29,991 nt of DNA from a virus: IMG/VR virus record IMGVR_UViG_3300035666_000125, positions 1 to 29,991 of that record; one strand, 5' to 3'. Numbering within the stretch: position 1 is the first letter of the stretch; each line of letters opens with the position of its first letter. Below, one piece after another: positions 1 to 7,911 of this stretch. The notes below the pieces were generated by a model, which had not been told where the DNA came from, did no database searches, and saw only the letters and a list, made by a program, of their open reading frames with translations. The translations under genes and the position numbers were made by a program.

Positions 1-2124
1 GCCAGCGGTGACGGTGAACGTGTCATTCGTCACGTTGGCAATGGCATAGGTGCCATTAGGCAGCAGCCCGACATCTGACGAGCCAAGTATCGTGACAGAC
101 CCGCTCAGTCCATGTCCTACTCGGGTGATCGTAACCGTACCACCTGTGGCTGAGAAGGTCAGATCGGCCCCGACGAAATCTTCCAGCAGCCTGCTTACGT
201 CCTGGTTTAGCAGCCCGCAATATGCGAAGGTATACTGGAAATGGCTGGAGCGCAGGCCCTTCCACTGCACAGGGGCAGTAGTCCCACCTGCCGCTTGACC
301 GTTGTTCCAGACCTGCCCGTACATGAGGAAGCCACCAAGCTGGGTGGCCGTGCTCATGTCGAGAGCATCCATGTTCTGATTGAAACTAATCAGCTCCTTG
401 AAAGCGGAATCACAGTTGCCAGCACCAACGAGGTTGATTGTTACCGGAGCACTACCTGTCGAGCGGTAGCAGACTTGGCCGTTGTTATAGTTCCGACACT
501 CGCGCATAAACTGCGACAAGTTGATACCAGTAAGCGAGCCAAGCGGGTTGATTTGCAGCCCATTGATGGACTGGTTGAAGTTCTTGCAGTCATACATGAA
601 GCGATAGAAGTTCGTGCATGCCGCAGCATTCCAACTCAGCGGAATGTCGAACATCTTTGCGCCACTGAACATCTCTGCCATGGTCGTAGCCTTAGCCACG
701 TTCCACGAACCGATGCCGTCAGATCCAGGCCCGACCTTGCTGGCGAGGACAGAGCATGTATTGAACACGCTGTCGAGTTGGTTCTGCTGGATGATGCGAC
801 CGACCAGAACACAGCTTGACGTTATGAACGCCGGGAGGTCGGTGCGCTCCGTTTCGGCTTCTGCCGCTTCCGTTGTGGCGTAAACACTCTTGCCAGCGAC
901 GTAGAAAACGCCCTTGCTTACTGCGCTGACTTCACGGTAGATCCAACGGGTGTACCATTCCCCGATTGCTGAGTTGGTTTGCACCCCGGCATTTTCGTAG
1001 CCGTGGATGTAATACTGTTGCGTCCCCACGCCAAGCACCCAGCCATCCACGCTGTTTTGCTCAACGACCGTGTGCGTCCCGCTACCAGCGTTCGTGTATG
1101 CAATGGTCGGGGTGCCGCTGGGGTCAGAGGAAATAAGATAACATGGAGCGACAAAGTTGGCTGACAGGTTGCCCTGTCGGACTAGGTAGTAATCGGTCCC
1201 GGCGACGAGTCCTGTCGGCAACGTGCCGGTGGTCGTGAAGCGGACCTTGACCAGTGATTGGTAATCGCTCAGTGTGGTAACACGGAGCTTGCCGCCAGAG
1301 TTGTCAAACGAATAGACCTGGGAGGTCTTAGACGAGTACAGCTTGAGGTTGGTATCGGAGGCAGATGCCGTAGCGGCGAGCGCAATGCCATCATAGGTTG
1401 CAGGGCTGGTATTGATCTGGTTGTAGCTGCTGCCGGGGGATCTACCCTTGTCGGGCAGGCACATGGTCAAGAAGCCATTGGCGAAGTTGATCGCCCCGTT
1501 GAACATGCCGGACAGGTTCAGAGCCTTAGAAACATCCAAGGCGCTCAGGTCAACATTCAGTCCAGTGCAGCTACGGAACAAGTTTGCGAGTGAGAGACTG
1601 GCGGGTGAGTCCGTCGCTGAGATGGCCGTCAGGTTCGCGCATCCGTAGAAGTCCAGTGCGGAAGTAACAGGGTTGCCCCATTGCGTAATGTCCGTGACCT
1701 TCCTGCGATCACCTACATTGTTGAAGGACCATTCGGTGCATTGACCATTGATCGAAACAGTTTTCACACCAGCCGAAGCGTATGTGTGCGTTATCTCTGC
1801 TTGGTTGTAGGTGGTGATGGTATCGGTGTTACCATCACCCCAATCCACAACAAAGTTATAGCTTCCAGTGGCAGTGAGGGGCAGCCGGAACTGCTTGGTA
1901 GGCGTTGGATTTGTTCCTACGCCATCACCAACACTGAGTTCAGTGTTCACCGTCAGGATCATGGGTATGTAGCTCGGGCCACTGTTGCGTACTGGCGTGC
2001 TGATGCCGTACCTTGGGATGCGCGGTGTTAGTGCGTTCACTGACGGGACGATGGTGGCGTACCTACCCCCACTGTAGTCAGGGAAGGCTTTGTCCAGCCC
2101 AACGTCGTGGGGGAAATAAACCAT
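1..2124 (-). CDS. Tail/surface protein with PKD-like domain and BspA-type leucine-rich repeats (C-terminus beyond window)
   Basis: I translated this frame by hand. It is open from the ATG at 2124 to base 1 (708 codons), so the protein continues past the left edge. The start overlaps the stop of the upstream gene (TGATG), which suggests coupled translation. Residues about 78-128 look like a PKD/Ig-like domain (VVDWGDGNTDTI, then THTYASAGV). Residues about 143-220 and 475-640 carry BspA/DUF285-type repeats, with units such as IGSWNVAKATTMAEMF and KNFNQSINGL. Residues about 651-708 resemble a beta-rich module common in phage tail proteins (TITRVGHGLSG, then NDTFTVTAG). BspA-like repeats are known mainly from bacterial surface and adhesion proteins. 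A role as a tail-fibre or receptor-binding component is inferred from the repeats and from the position after the head genes. Confidence 0.8.
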   Translation of the reverse strand, partial: MVYFPHDVGLDKAFPDYSGGRYATIVPSVNALTPRIPRYGISTPVRNSGPSYIPMILTVNTELSVGDGVGTNPTPTKQFRLPLTATGSYNFVVDWGDGNTDTITTYNQAEITHTYASAGVKTVSINGQCTEWSFNNVGDRRKVTDITQWGNPVTSALDFYGCANLTAISATDSPASLSLANLFRSCTGLNVDLSALDVSKALNLSGMFNGAINFANGFLTMCLPDKGRSPGSSYNQINTSPATYDGIALAATASASDTNLKLYSSKTSQVYSFDNSGGKLRVTTLSDYQSLVKVRFTTTGTLPTGLVAGTDYYLVRQGNLSANFVAPCYLISSDPSGTPTIAYTNAGSGTHTVVEQNSVDGWVLGVGTQQYYIHGYENAGVQTNSAIGEWYTRWIYREVSAVSKGVFYVAGKSVYATTEAAEAETERTDLPAFITSSCVLVGRIIQQNQLDSVFNTCSVLASKVGPGSDGIGSWNVAKATTMAEMFSGAKMFDIPLSWNAAACTNFYRFMYDCKNFNQSINGLQINPLGSLTGINLSQFMRECRNYNNGQVCYRSTGSAPVTINLVGAGNCDSAFKELISFNQNMDALDMSTATQLGGFLMYGQVWNNGQAAGGTTAPVQWKGLRSSHFQYTFAYCGLLNQDVSRLLEDFVGADLTFSATGGTVTITRVGHGLSGSVTILGSSDVGLLPNGTYAIANVTNDTFTVTAG

Positions 2125-2438
2125 CAGCGCACCGAAACCGTATCCATAAGCATTGCGTACAGAGTGCCGCTTCCTGTTACCGTGGCCGCACCAATGGTCA
2201 GGTTGTCATAGAACGGCAGCACTAGGGATTGTCCTGCGGCAATGAGCATCTTGCGCCCGCTACCTGGGGTGTCGGAATAGAACCAAGCAACATCACTGAC
2301 GAGATTGATGCGCCCTTCCCCTGTGCGAGCGGTCGAACCGTCGATTGGGAAATCCACCGAAGCCTCTACGTCAGTAATGGCGAGCGGGGTGGCGCACTTG
2401 CCCGGATCAACCGGGAATGTGAATGGCATGGAGGGCAT
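2124..2438 (-). CDS. Small structural-type protein of unknown function
   Basis: 104 residues. I do not recognise the family. The protein is rich in beta-favouring stretches (KMLIAAGQSLVLPFYDNL) with no signal peptide or membrane segment, which would suit a small virion or decoration protein. It sits 8 bases after the 396-residue gene and overlaps the next start by one base, so it is co-transcribed with virion genes. The structural role is inferred from position only. Confidence 0.7.
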   Translation of the reverse strand: MPSMPFTFPVDPGKCATPLAITDVEASVDFPIDGSTARTGEGRINLVSDVAWFYSDTPGSGRKMLIAAGQSLVLPFYDNLTIGAATVTGSGTLYAMLMDTVSVR

Positions 2439-2446
2439 GTGGTGTC

Positions 2447-3637
2447 CTAGTTGGGTAGTTCTGGGGTGGTGTACTTCATCTCAGACGAGAACCTACGGTT
2501 GCCGTTCTGGTCGAGAGTCTGCATGGCGAAGTAGTAGTCTGTGTCCGCCGCGAGTCCTGTCACCTTGACCATAACGTGCTTGGTGCTGGACAGCTTGCGA
2601 ACGAGAATGGCACCAGTAGAAAGTCCCGTGGTCTCTGCGCTCGGGTCGAAGGCGGCATCCGTGAACACGGTCTGGTCGAAGACACCGGAGGATGTATTCA
2701 TGCCGACATAAACAATCTTTGTGTCGGGGGTCAGGATCTCCGCGAACTCCAGAATAGCTTCGGATTCGGTGGAGCCTGGAAGGATGTTGAGGATGCGCGG
2801 GGTGTTGGCTTCGCCATCATAGGCGTTGTTGCCGACATAGCGGCCCTCTTCACGGTCCCAAACGACGACCGTGCTGCACTCAATCTGGCTGTCGAGGCCA
2901 GTAACGATGTCATTCAGACGATCTTTCAACCACTCCGCGAGCTTGAAGAGGTTGTCGAACACGGTGTTCGGTGTCACCTCTTCGCTGGCGACTTTCTGCG
3001 GGTGGAACCATGCGGCACGGCCAAGCATGGTATCAACCAGAGAGGCCCAGGTGCGGTAGACGATGGCGTTCTCGTACTCGCTCGGGAGGGTGCTGTACGT
3101 CCAACTGGTGATTTCTCCAGTGTTGTTCTGCTCCGCGAGGGACAGATCCATCATCTCACCAAGGTCGGTGTCGCTCCACTCGACCTTGGCAGGGCTTTCG
3201 TAGCCGCCCTCGTTCAGTCCGAGCTTGAGCAGCCCTGTAACGTCATCCCCGACAGTCGGAGGAAGGACATGGACGACACTCAGGTTTCCAATAGTGCCGC
3301 TGCGGATGACGTAGCCTTCGCGGGCGTCATAGATGCAGGACACACCATCGAAAGCTGGGGTGCGTACAGGGGTTGGAAGGGCAAGGCCGGGATCAGCAGC
3401 GCGGATGGAGGTCTGGATGGCCCGCGCAATGGCAGGGCCGGTGCTGAGAGAAGCGACAGACCCCAGTGGGACATCCACCGGGGTCGAAGCGTCGTCCATC
3501 AGAACTGCGAAGGCTGGGGCGGCGAGTGCTGACGCAGAAAGGTCAGCACTCCATCCAGGGGCGCTCTGGCTGTAGCCGTGGCCTACATCATCAATCAAGC
3601 GCCGAAGACGGCGGATGAGGGAGGCCCGGTCAGACAT
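2447..3637 (-). CDS. Probable neck/tail virion protein with C-terminal fibronectin-III-like domain
   Basis: 396 residues. The N-terminal ~280 residues match no family I can name. From about residue 281 the chain looks like a fibronectin type III fold: PRILNILPGSTESEAILEF opens it, and VKVTGLAADTDYYFAMQTLD is the characteristic 'GL.p.t.Y.f.v...D.ngn' strand. FN3 domains are frequent in phage tail, neck and fibre proteins. The gene follows the 163-residue gene by 3 bases and leads into two further virion-type genes. Its exact virion location cannot be told from sequence. Confidence 0.75.
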   Translation of the reverse strand: MSDRASLIRRLRRLIDDVGHGYSQSAPGWSADLSASALAAPAFAVLMDDASTPVDVPLGSVASLSTGPAIARAIQTSIRAADPGLALPTPVRTPAFDGVSCIYDAREGYVIRSGTIGNLSVVHVLPPTVGDDVTGLLKLGLNEGGYESPAKVEWSDTDLGEMMDLSLAEQNNTGEITSWTYSTLPSEYENAIVYRTWASLVDTMLGRAAWFHPQKVASEEVTPNTVFDNLFKLAEWLKDRLNDIVTGLDSQIECSTVVVWDREEGRYVGNNAYDGEANTPRILNILPGSTESEAILEFAEILTPDTKIVYVGMNTSSGVFDQTVFTDAAFDPSAETTGLSTGAILVRKLSSTKHVMVKVTGLAADTDYYFAMQTLDQNGNRRFSSEMKYTTPELPN

Positions 3638-3640
3638 TGG

Positions 3641-4132
3641 CTATTCCTTGGTGACGATATTGCGCGGGTAGGAGAGGGCGAACCACTTCGGGAGCAGGAA
3701 GGTCTGGCCCTTCTTGAACTCGAAGCTCAGTCCTACGCCAATGCAGCCTTTCAGATCTTGGACGATCTGGCAGGCGATCTTTCGCACCATATCCTGCGCC
3801 ACTTCCGCGCCGAACGAAGAGAAGGCAGCGGGGTCACAGGGGATGGGGAAAGGAGCGTCAGTGATAGCAGCTACCCTACCCATAACCGGATTCTTCGGGG
3901 CTGCAACCTGCGAGGCGGGACGCGCAGCAGCAGGCTCGGGGGCGCTCAACGCCTCGGTGGCAGGGCGGATGGAGGCGGGGGCCTCGGGCTGCTCGGTCTG
4001 CTGGCTGGTGATCTCGGCGTTGCTCGGGGGAGAGGTGGCGTCCTTGTCGGTCTCTTCGACCTCGACGGCGCTGGTCGATTCGGGGGTGGGGAGGATGGCC
4101 TTGGCGGCGGGATTGGAGTGCTTGTTGCTCAC
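3641..4132 (-). CDS. Unknown protein with disordered Ala/Pro/Glu-rich N-terminal half
   Basis: 163 residues. Residues 1 to about 85 are low complexity (Ala, Pro, Ser, Glu, Thr) and probably disordered. The C-terminal ~75 residues look folded (SFGAEVAQDMVRKIACQIVQ, FEFKKGQTFLLPKWFAL). It is the first gene after the hairpin that follows the capsid gene, and it starts the group of virion genes running to base 1. I cannot assign a function. A head-completion or neck role is possible from position only. Confidence 0.7.
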   Translation of the reverse strand: MSNKHSNPAAKAILPTPESTSAVEVEETDKDATSPPSNAEITSQQTEQPEAPASIRPATEALSAPEPAAARPASQVAAPKNPVMGRVAAITDAPFPIPCDPAAFSSFGAEVAQDMVRKIACQIVQDLKGCIGVGLSFEFKKGQTFLLPKWFALSYPRNIVTKE

Positions 4133-4160
4133 GGGGATAGTCCTTGGCTAGTGGGGTTGT

Positions 4161-4200
4161 GTCATAAACAATCCCGCACTAGATTTCTCTAGTGCGGGAT
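4161..4200 (-). terminator. Strong hairpin after major capsid gene
   Basis: Bases 4171-4183 and 4188-4200 form a perfect 13-bp stem (ATCCCGCACTAGA and its complement) around a 4-base loop. On the minus strand the stem is followed by TGTTTATGACA, which is only weakly T-rich, so termination may be partial. It lies 25 bases after the capsid stop codon. A leaky terminator or RNA-stabilising hairpin that keeps capsid message higher than tail message fits the position. Confidence 0.7.
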
Positions 4201-4225
4201 CTCGTTCAGTCCGTTGATCGGAAGA

Positions 4226-5203
4226 TCAGACGGTTTCGATGCCGACCACGTTCTCGGGGCGGATCTGGCCCGCGCCCATGATCGAGTACCAGCCAAGCTG
4301 GCGGGTGCGACCGAAGTCGATCACGCCGTTGTCGCGGAACTCGACCGGCAGGGCCTCGGCCCAGCCGACCGCGTTGGCACCCAGCAGGACGGCCTGATAG
4401 GTGTCCAGGGTGGCGTTGTACAGGGCTTCGGTCTGGCCGGTGTTCTTGTTGTCGGCGAAGACGAGGCCGGTGGCCTTCTTGATGACCCGCGAGAAGGTCG
4501 TCTCGATGAAGCGCACGCCTTCGATCTGGCCGATCTCCCCACGGAAGATCTCGCCGGGCGAGGCGTACTTGTGGGCATCCAGCCACGCCGGATCGTCGCG
4601 CAGGCCACGGCTCTGGTGGGGGTGAACCACGCAGACGTAGCTGCCGCCGATCTTCGGCACCTTGTTGACCGCCAGGATTTCCACGCCGTCCTTGATGGCC
4701 TTGACGTTCAGCGTGTGGGCCGAGGTCAGGGCAGCGCGGTTGGCGATGGCAGCCGGGTAGACGGTCTGGAGCGAGCCGCAGGCCGTGAGTTCGTCACGGA
4801 TGAGGCCGTCCACGGTGCGACCGTAGTGCTGGCCCAGGAGGACGGTCGCACGGGCGACGACATCATCCCAGGAGGTGCGGATCAGCCGCTCGGACTCGCT
4901 CACCGCGAAGCCATGCTCCGCGACTTCGATGCCGATCTGGCTGCTCGACAGGTGGGTGGTCTGGATGTTCTCGACTTCCGAGAGCAGCGAGCTGCCTTCG
5001 AGGTCGTTGTACTTGGTGAACTTGATGCTGTCGCCCGGTTCGCGGTTCAGCTCGGTGCGGCGATCCGCGAACTGAGCGTAGACGAGATTGGGCTGGGCCT
5101 GGAAGATGATCTCCTGCGAGTACACGTCGCGGAGAGCGCCGGTCAGGAGGACACCGTTCTTGGTGCCGCCAGCCGAAACTGCGGAAGTCATTGACGAAGG
5201 CAT
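4226..5203 (-). CDS. Major capsid protein, N4-gp56 family
   Basis: 325 residues. The N-terminal region has the hallmark of N4-gp56-type capsid proteins: QAQPNLVYAQFADRR (residues 35-49), then GDSIKFTKYNDLEG (57-70), and an 'EHGFAVSESE' segment near residue 100. The family adopts the HK97 fold and forms the icosahedral shell. Length is within the usual range. It lies just after the scaffold-like gene and after the portal and terminase, the normal head-gene order. The ATG at 5203 was kept; an internal ATG four codons on is possible. A strong hairpin follows the gene. Confidence 0.9.
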   Translation of the reverse strand: MPSSMTSAVSAGGTKNGVLLTGALRDVYSQEIIFQAQPNLVYAQFADRRTELNREPGDSIKFTKYNDLEGSSLLSEVENIQTTHLSSSQIGIEVAEHGFAVSESERLIRTSWDDVVARATVLLGQHYGRTVDGLIRDELTACGSLQTVYPAAIANRAALTSAHTLNVKAIKDGVEILAVNKVPKIGGSYVCVVHPHQSRGLRDDPAWLDAHKYASPGEIFRGEIGQIEGVRFIETTFSRVIKKATGLVFADNKNTGQTEALYNATLDTYQAVLLGANAVGWAEALPVEFRDNGVIDFGRTRQLGWYSIMGAGQIRPENVVGIETV

Positions 5204-5233
5204 GTGATCTTTTCCTTGAGTTTGGTGGTTGGT

Positions 5234-6001
5234 TTACGACTGGAACGAAGCGATCTGATCCCTGGCGGCTGCGGAGGCTTCCTTGAGCATCTGCTCACGG
5301 TTCTTGCTCCACTCAGCCAGAGACATGTTGCGAGCGCCGGGAGCGGTTGCACCGGGGGGAGTGCCGCCATTCGCGGGAGGCAACGGAACCATCTTGCGGC
5401 CTGCGGCGTCGGCTGCGCCACCTGCCTTCTTCGTCAGTGCTTCGGCAGTGCGGGCGAAGATCTGCTTCGCCTGGATCAGTGAGGTGTCCAGTTCTTCACG
5501 GGTCGAGCCCGTAACGAGTTCGGGGATAATCTGTCCATCGTTTTTGGAAATCAAGCTCTGGCGATACTCGTCCAGATCCTTGACCTCTAGGGTCTTCTTG
5601 AGTTCGTCGTTCTGAGCCTGGAGCTTGGAAAGCTGCGGGTTGAAGATTTCTTCCTCGGCCCGCTTGAGCGCGGCGGCGATGACGAGGTTCAGCTTGTCCT
5701 CGGAGAGACCAGCCTGCGGCTCGGTCTTCTTCTCCTCGGGCTGCTTCGTTTCGGCCTTCTTCTCGGCCAGATTCTTGATGGTGTTATCGCGCTCGGTCAG
5801 AGCACCACGGGCGGCGTCGAGTTCCCCACGCAGCTTTTCGATAGTGCTGTACTGCTTGTCCTTCTCGTCCTTGCGGACCTTCTCGATCAGCTTCTTGATG
5901 TCGCCGTCGAGAGCGAGAGCTTCGGGTGCCGGGGCGGCAGCTTCCGGCTTCTTGTCATCAGCAGGGGCAGGGGTTTCGGTGGGGGTGGCGGTGGTGGACA
6001 T
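5234..6001 (-). CDS. Capsid scaffold-like protein (coiled coil)
   Basis: 255 residues, highly charged. An Ala/Pro-rich N-terminus (to about residue 28) is followed by a long helical, coiled-coil-like part rich in Lys, Glu and Leu (DGDIKKLIEKVRKDEKDKQ, LSKLQAQNDELKKTLEVKD). A Gly/Pro linker lies near residues 200-225, followed by a short C-terminal helix. This composition and the position directly before the major capsid gene are typical of internal scaffolding proteins that guide procapsid assembly. Assignment rests on composition and synteny, not on a catalytic motif. I see no protease motif. Confidence 0.75.
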   Translation of the reverse strand: MSTTATPTETPAPADDKKPEAAAPAPEALALDGDIKKLIEKVRKDEKDKQYSTIEKLRGELDAARGALTERDNTIKNLAEKKAETKQPEEKKTEPQAGLSEDKLNLVIAAALKRAEEEIFNPQLSKLQAQNDELKKTLEVKDLDEYRQSLISKNDGQIIPELVTGSTREELDTSLIQAKQIFARTAEALTKKAGGAADAAGRKMVPLPPANGGTPPGATAPGARNMSLAEWSKNREQMLKEASAAARDQIASFQS

Positions 6002-6057
6002 GGGAGGCTCCAGAGGGGAGGTGTCAGGGGTTCAGACGGGATGGCCGAGCGGAATGC

Positions 6058-6282
6058 TCAACGCTTCATGGCTTTGTTGGCGATGGAGAGGGCCGACTTG
6101 CGGGCCTCTTCACGCTGCTGGAGAATGGCCGTGGCACCGGAGAGGCGCTTCTTATCGGCCAGGATCTCCTGGGAACTGATGAGGGTATTCGCATCGTTCT
6201 GCGCCCTCCAGTATTCCTCAGTGTTGGGGGCTGGAATCGACGGCACGCTGGCCGAAGATTTCGCGGGGATGGTGGGGGACAT
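6058..6282 (-). CDS. Small helical protein of unknown function in head module
   Basis: 74 residues, with a Pro/Ser-rich start then a basic helical part (LQQREEARKSALSIANKAMKR). It sits between portal (9 bases away) and scaffold, so it is translated with the head proteins. I do not recognise it. Confidence 0.6.
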   Translation of the reverse strand: MSPTIPAKSSASVPSIPAPNTEEYWRAQNDANTLISSQEILADKKRLSGATAILQQREEARKSALSIANKAMKR

Positions 6283-6291
6283 GGGTTTCCT

Positions 6292-7911
6292 TTACTCGTC
6301 TTTCGTAGAGCCGACTGGACGGCCCTTGGGTGTGTCGGACTCTTCTTTTGGTTCGCCTTGGTTGGCCCCTGCGCCGGAAGCGATGCCACTTCCATCCGGC
6401 TTGTTCTTGGCTGCGATGGTGGCTTCACTGGTCATCAGTTCCAACGCTTTCGCCTGCTTTTCCTCGGCTTCCTCTTTGATCTCTTCCGCCTTTTCGTCGG
6501 GGCGGGCTTCGCCAAGCTCAACGAGAGCATCGCGGGTGGTCTGGAGTCCACCAGCCATGAGAGTGGTCTGGATCTGCGCTTCGATGAGGCGATCCTTGGG
6601 GAGCGGAAGGGCTATGCGGAGTTCGCTGTCCTGGCGGATGGACTCGTAATCCTCATCCGTAAGTTTCTTTGTGCGTCCGTCCTTGGGCTTCTTGTTTCCT
6701 TCCTCATCGAGCGAGTACATGAGGTTGAGTTCTTCGAGCCACTTGATCGAGAGGATGGAAACCTCCGTGAGAGACGGACCATAAATCTGATGCTTGGTGA
6801 CAGCGCGTTCGATCAGAGGCAGATACATCGTATGCAGGGCAACGCCGCTGGTATTGCTGATTGCCTGCTTGGTTCCCTGCGCGATTTCGGGTACGCCCAT
6901 CGTGGCGTGCAGAGATTCCTTGAGCGTGTCCATGTACGTGTTGGCGGCGGTCAGGTCGGTGTTCAGCGCAAGGTTCTCGACCTTCGCGTCCTTGGGCAGA
7001 TTGCCCCAGATCTTGTTGGCACCTTTCTTGAGATTGCTGCTCTTCGCGCCGAAGATGATGGTGATAGGATCCCCGTGATACTTGAGGATCTGGCCGATAT
7101 TGGCGATGGCGTTGGCGAGAGCGGAGTTGAGAGAGGCGGCTTCGGTGATGTCATCCATCCCGTACACGCTGTCGCCGCACGGGTAGTTGCGGATATGGAC
7201 CACGTAGATCGTCTTGATCGGGTTCGGGATCGTGGTCCTCGTACCCATGATTTCTTTGCCCGCGTTGTCGAGCGAACTGGTGATAATCTCGTTCTTGGTG
7301 ATGGTCTGGTGGTAGTAGGTTGTGGTCCACTGCCCCGTCGAGGCTTCGTACTTCCGCACGGGGATGTCGATGTCCATCGCCACCAGAACATCGCTATCGA
7401 AGGCATCGTAGGTGGGGGTGCAGTAGGCGGGATTGAGTGGAACCACGCGAACCTGCGCGGGGATCTTCACCTCATAATCGACCAGTTCTTTGTTGTACTG
7501 CACGATCTGCTCTGCGACTTGCGCGGGAGCGACCATTATGAAGGCGTCTCCGGTCACTGATCCGAACTGGCCGACGCGGAGCATCTTCTCGACGCGCTTC
7601 GGACCCCAGCACTGGAGGGCAACGTCAAGCTGCTCCTGGTATTTGTAGTGCGTCAGCTTGAACGGGCGACCGAAGGCGAACCAGTTGATCTTGTCGATGT
7701 TGCGCCGAAGGAAGTTGACATAGGTGATCGGGGTCTTGTCTTCGCTCTGGGCGGCAGCGATGGGCAGACCGCGATAGTCACGCCAGTTCGTCTTGTATCG
7801 GTCGATGCGGACGCGGTTCTCAGCCGCCGTATCGAGCGAAAGCTGCTCGTAGGTGCTGCCCAGGCGAGTGGGCAGAAGGAACATGGTCCGCAGAGAGTCG
7901 ATGAGTGACAT
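6292..7911 (-). CDS. Portal protein (SPP1 gp6-like type)
   Basis: 539 residues, normal for a portal. The portal forms the dodecameric ring at the capsid vertex through which DNA is packaged. Supporting features are the N-terminal YVNFLRRNIDKINWFAFGRP (residues 64-83), a central segment DSVYGMDDITEAASLNSALA (247-266), and the stretch MGVPEIAQGTKQAISNTSG (338-356), which matches the 'GvP......n.SG.AL' signature of phage portals. The C-terminal ~70 residues are charged and low complexity. The start codon overlaps the terminase stop by one base (TAATG), the usual terminase-portal coupling. Confidence 0.9.
   Translation of the reverse strand: MSLIDSLRTMFLLPTRLGSTYEQLSLDTAAENRVRIDRYKTNWRDYRGLPIAAAQSEDKTPITYVNFLRRNIDKINWFAFGRPFKLTHYKYQEQLDVALQCWGPKRVEKMLRVGQFGSVTGDAFIMVAPAQVAEQIVQYNKELVDYEVKIPAQVRVVPLNPAYCTPTYDAFDSDVLVAMDIDIPVRKYEASTGQWTTTYYHQTITKNEIITSSLDNAGKEIMGTRTTIPNPIKTIYVVHIRNYPCGDSVYGMDDITEAASLNSALANAIANIGQILKYHGDPITIIFGAKSSNLKKGANKIWGNLPKDAKVENLALNTDLTAANTYMDTLKESLHATMGVPEIAQGTKQAISNTSGVALHTMYLPLIERAVTKHQIYGPSLTEVSILSIKWLEELNLMYSLDEEGNKKPKDGRTKKLTDEDYESIRQDSELRIALPLPKDRLIEAQIQTTLMAGGLQTTRDALVELGEARPDEKAEEIKEEAEEKQAKALELMTSEATIAAKNKPDGSGIASGAGANQGEPKEESDTPKGRPVGSTKDE

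Noticed and set aside
2576-3532. Plus-strand open frame of 318 codons
   Set aside because: Antisense to the FN3-containing virion gene, with shadow-type composition and no ribosome site.
4214-5194. Plus-strand open frame of 326 codons
   Set aside because: Exact reverse shadow of the major capsid gene.
5926-7560. Long plus-strand open frame of 544 codons opposite portal and scaffold genes
   Set aside because: It lies antisense to clearly recognised portal and scaffold genes, has no domain, and its composition is that of a reverse-frame shadow in GC-rich DNA.
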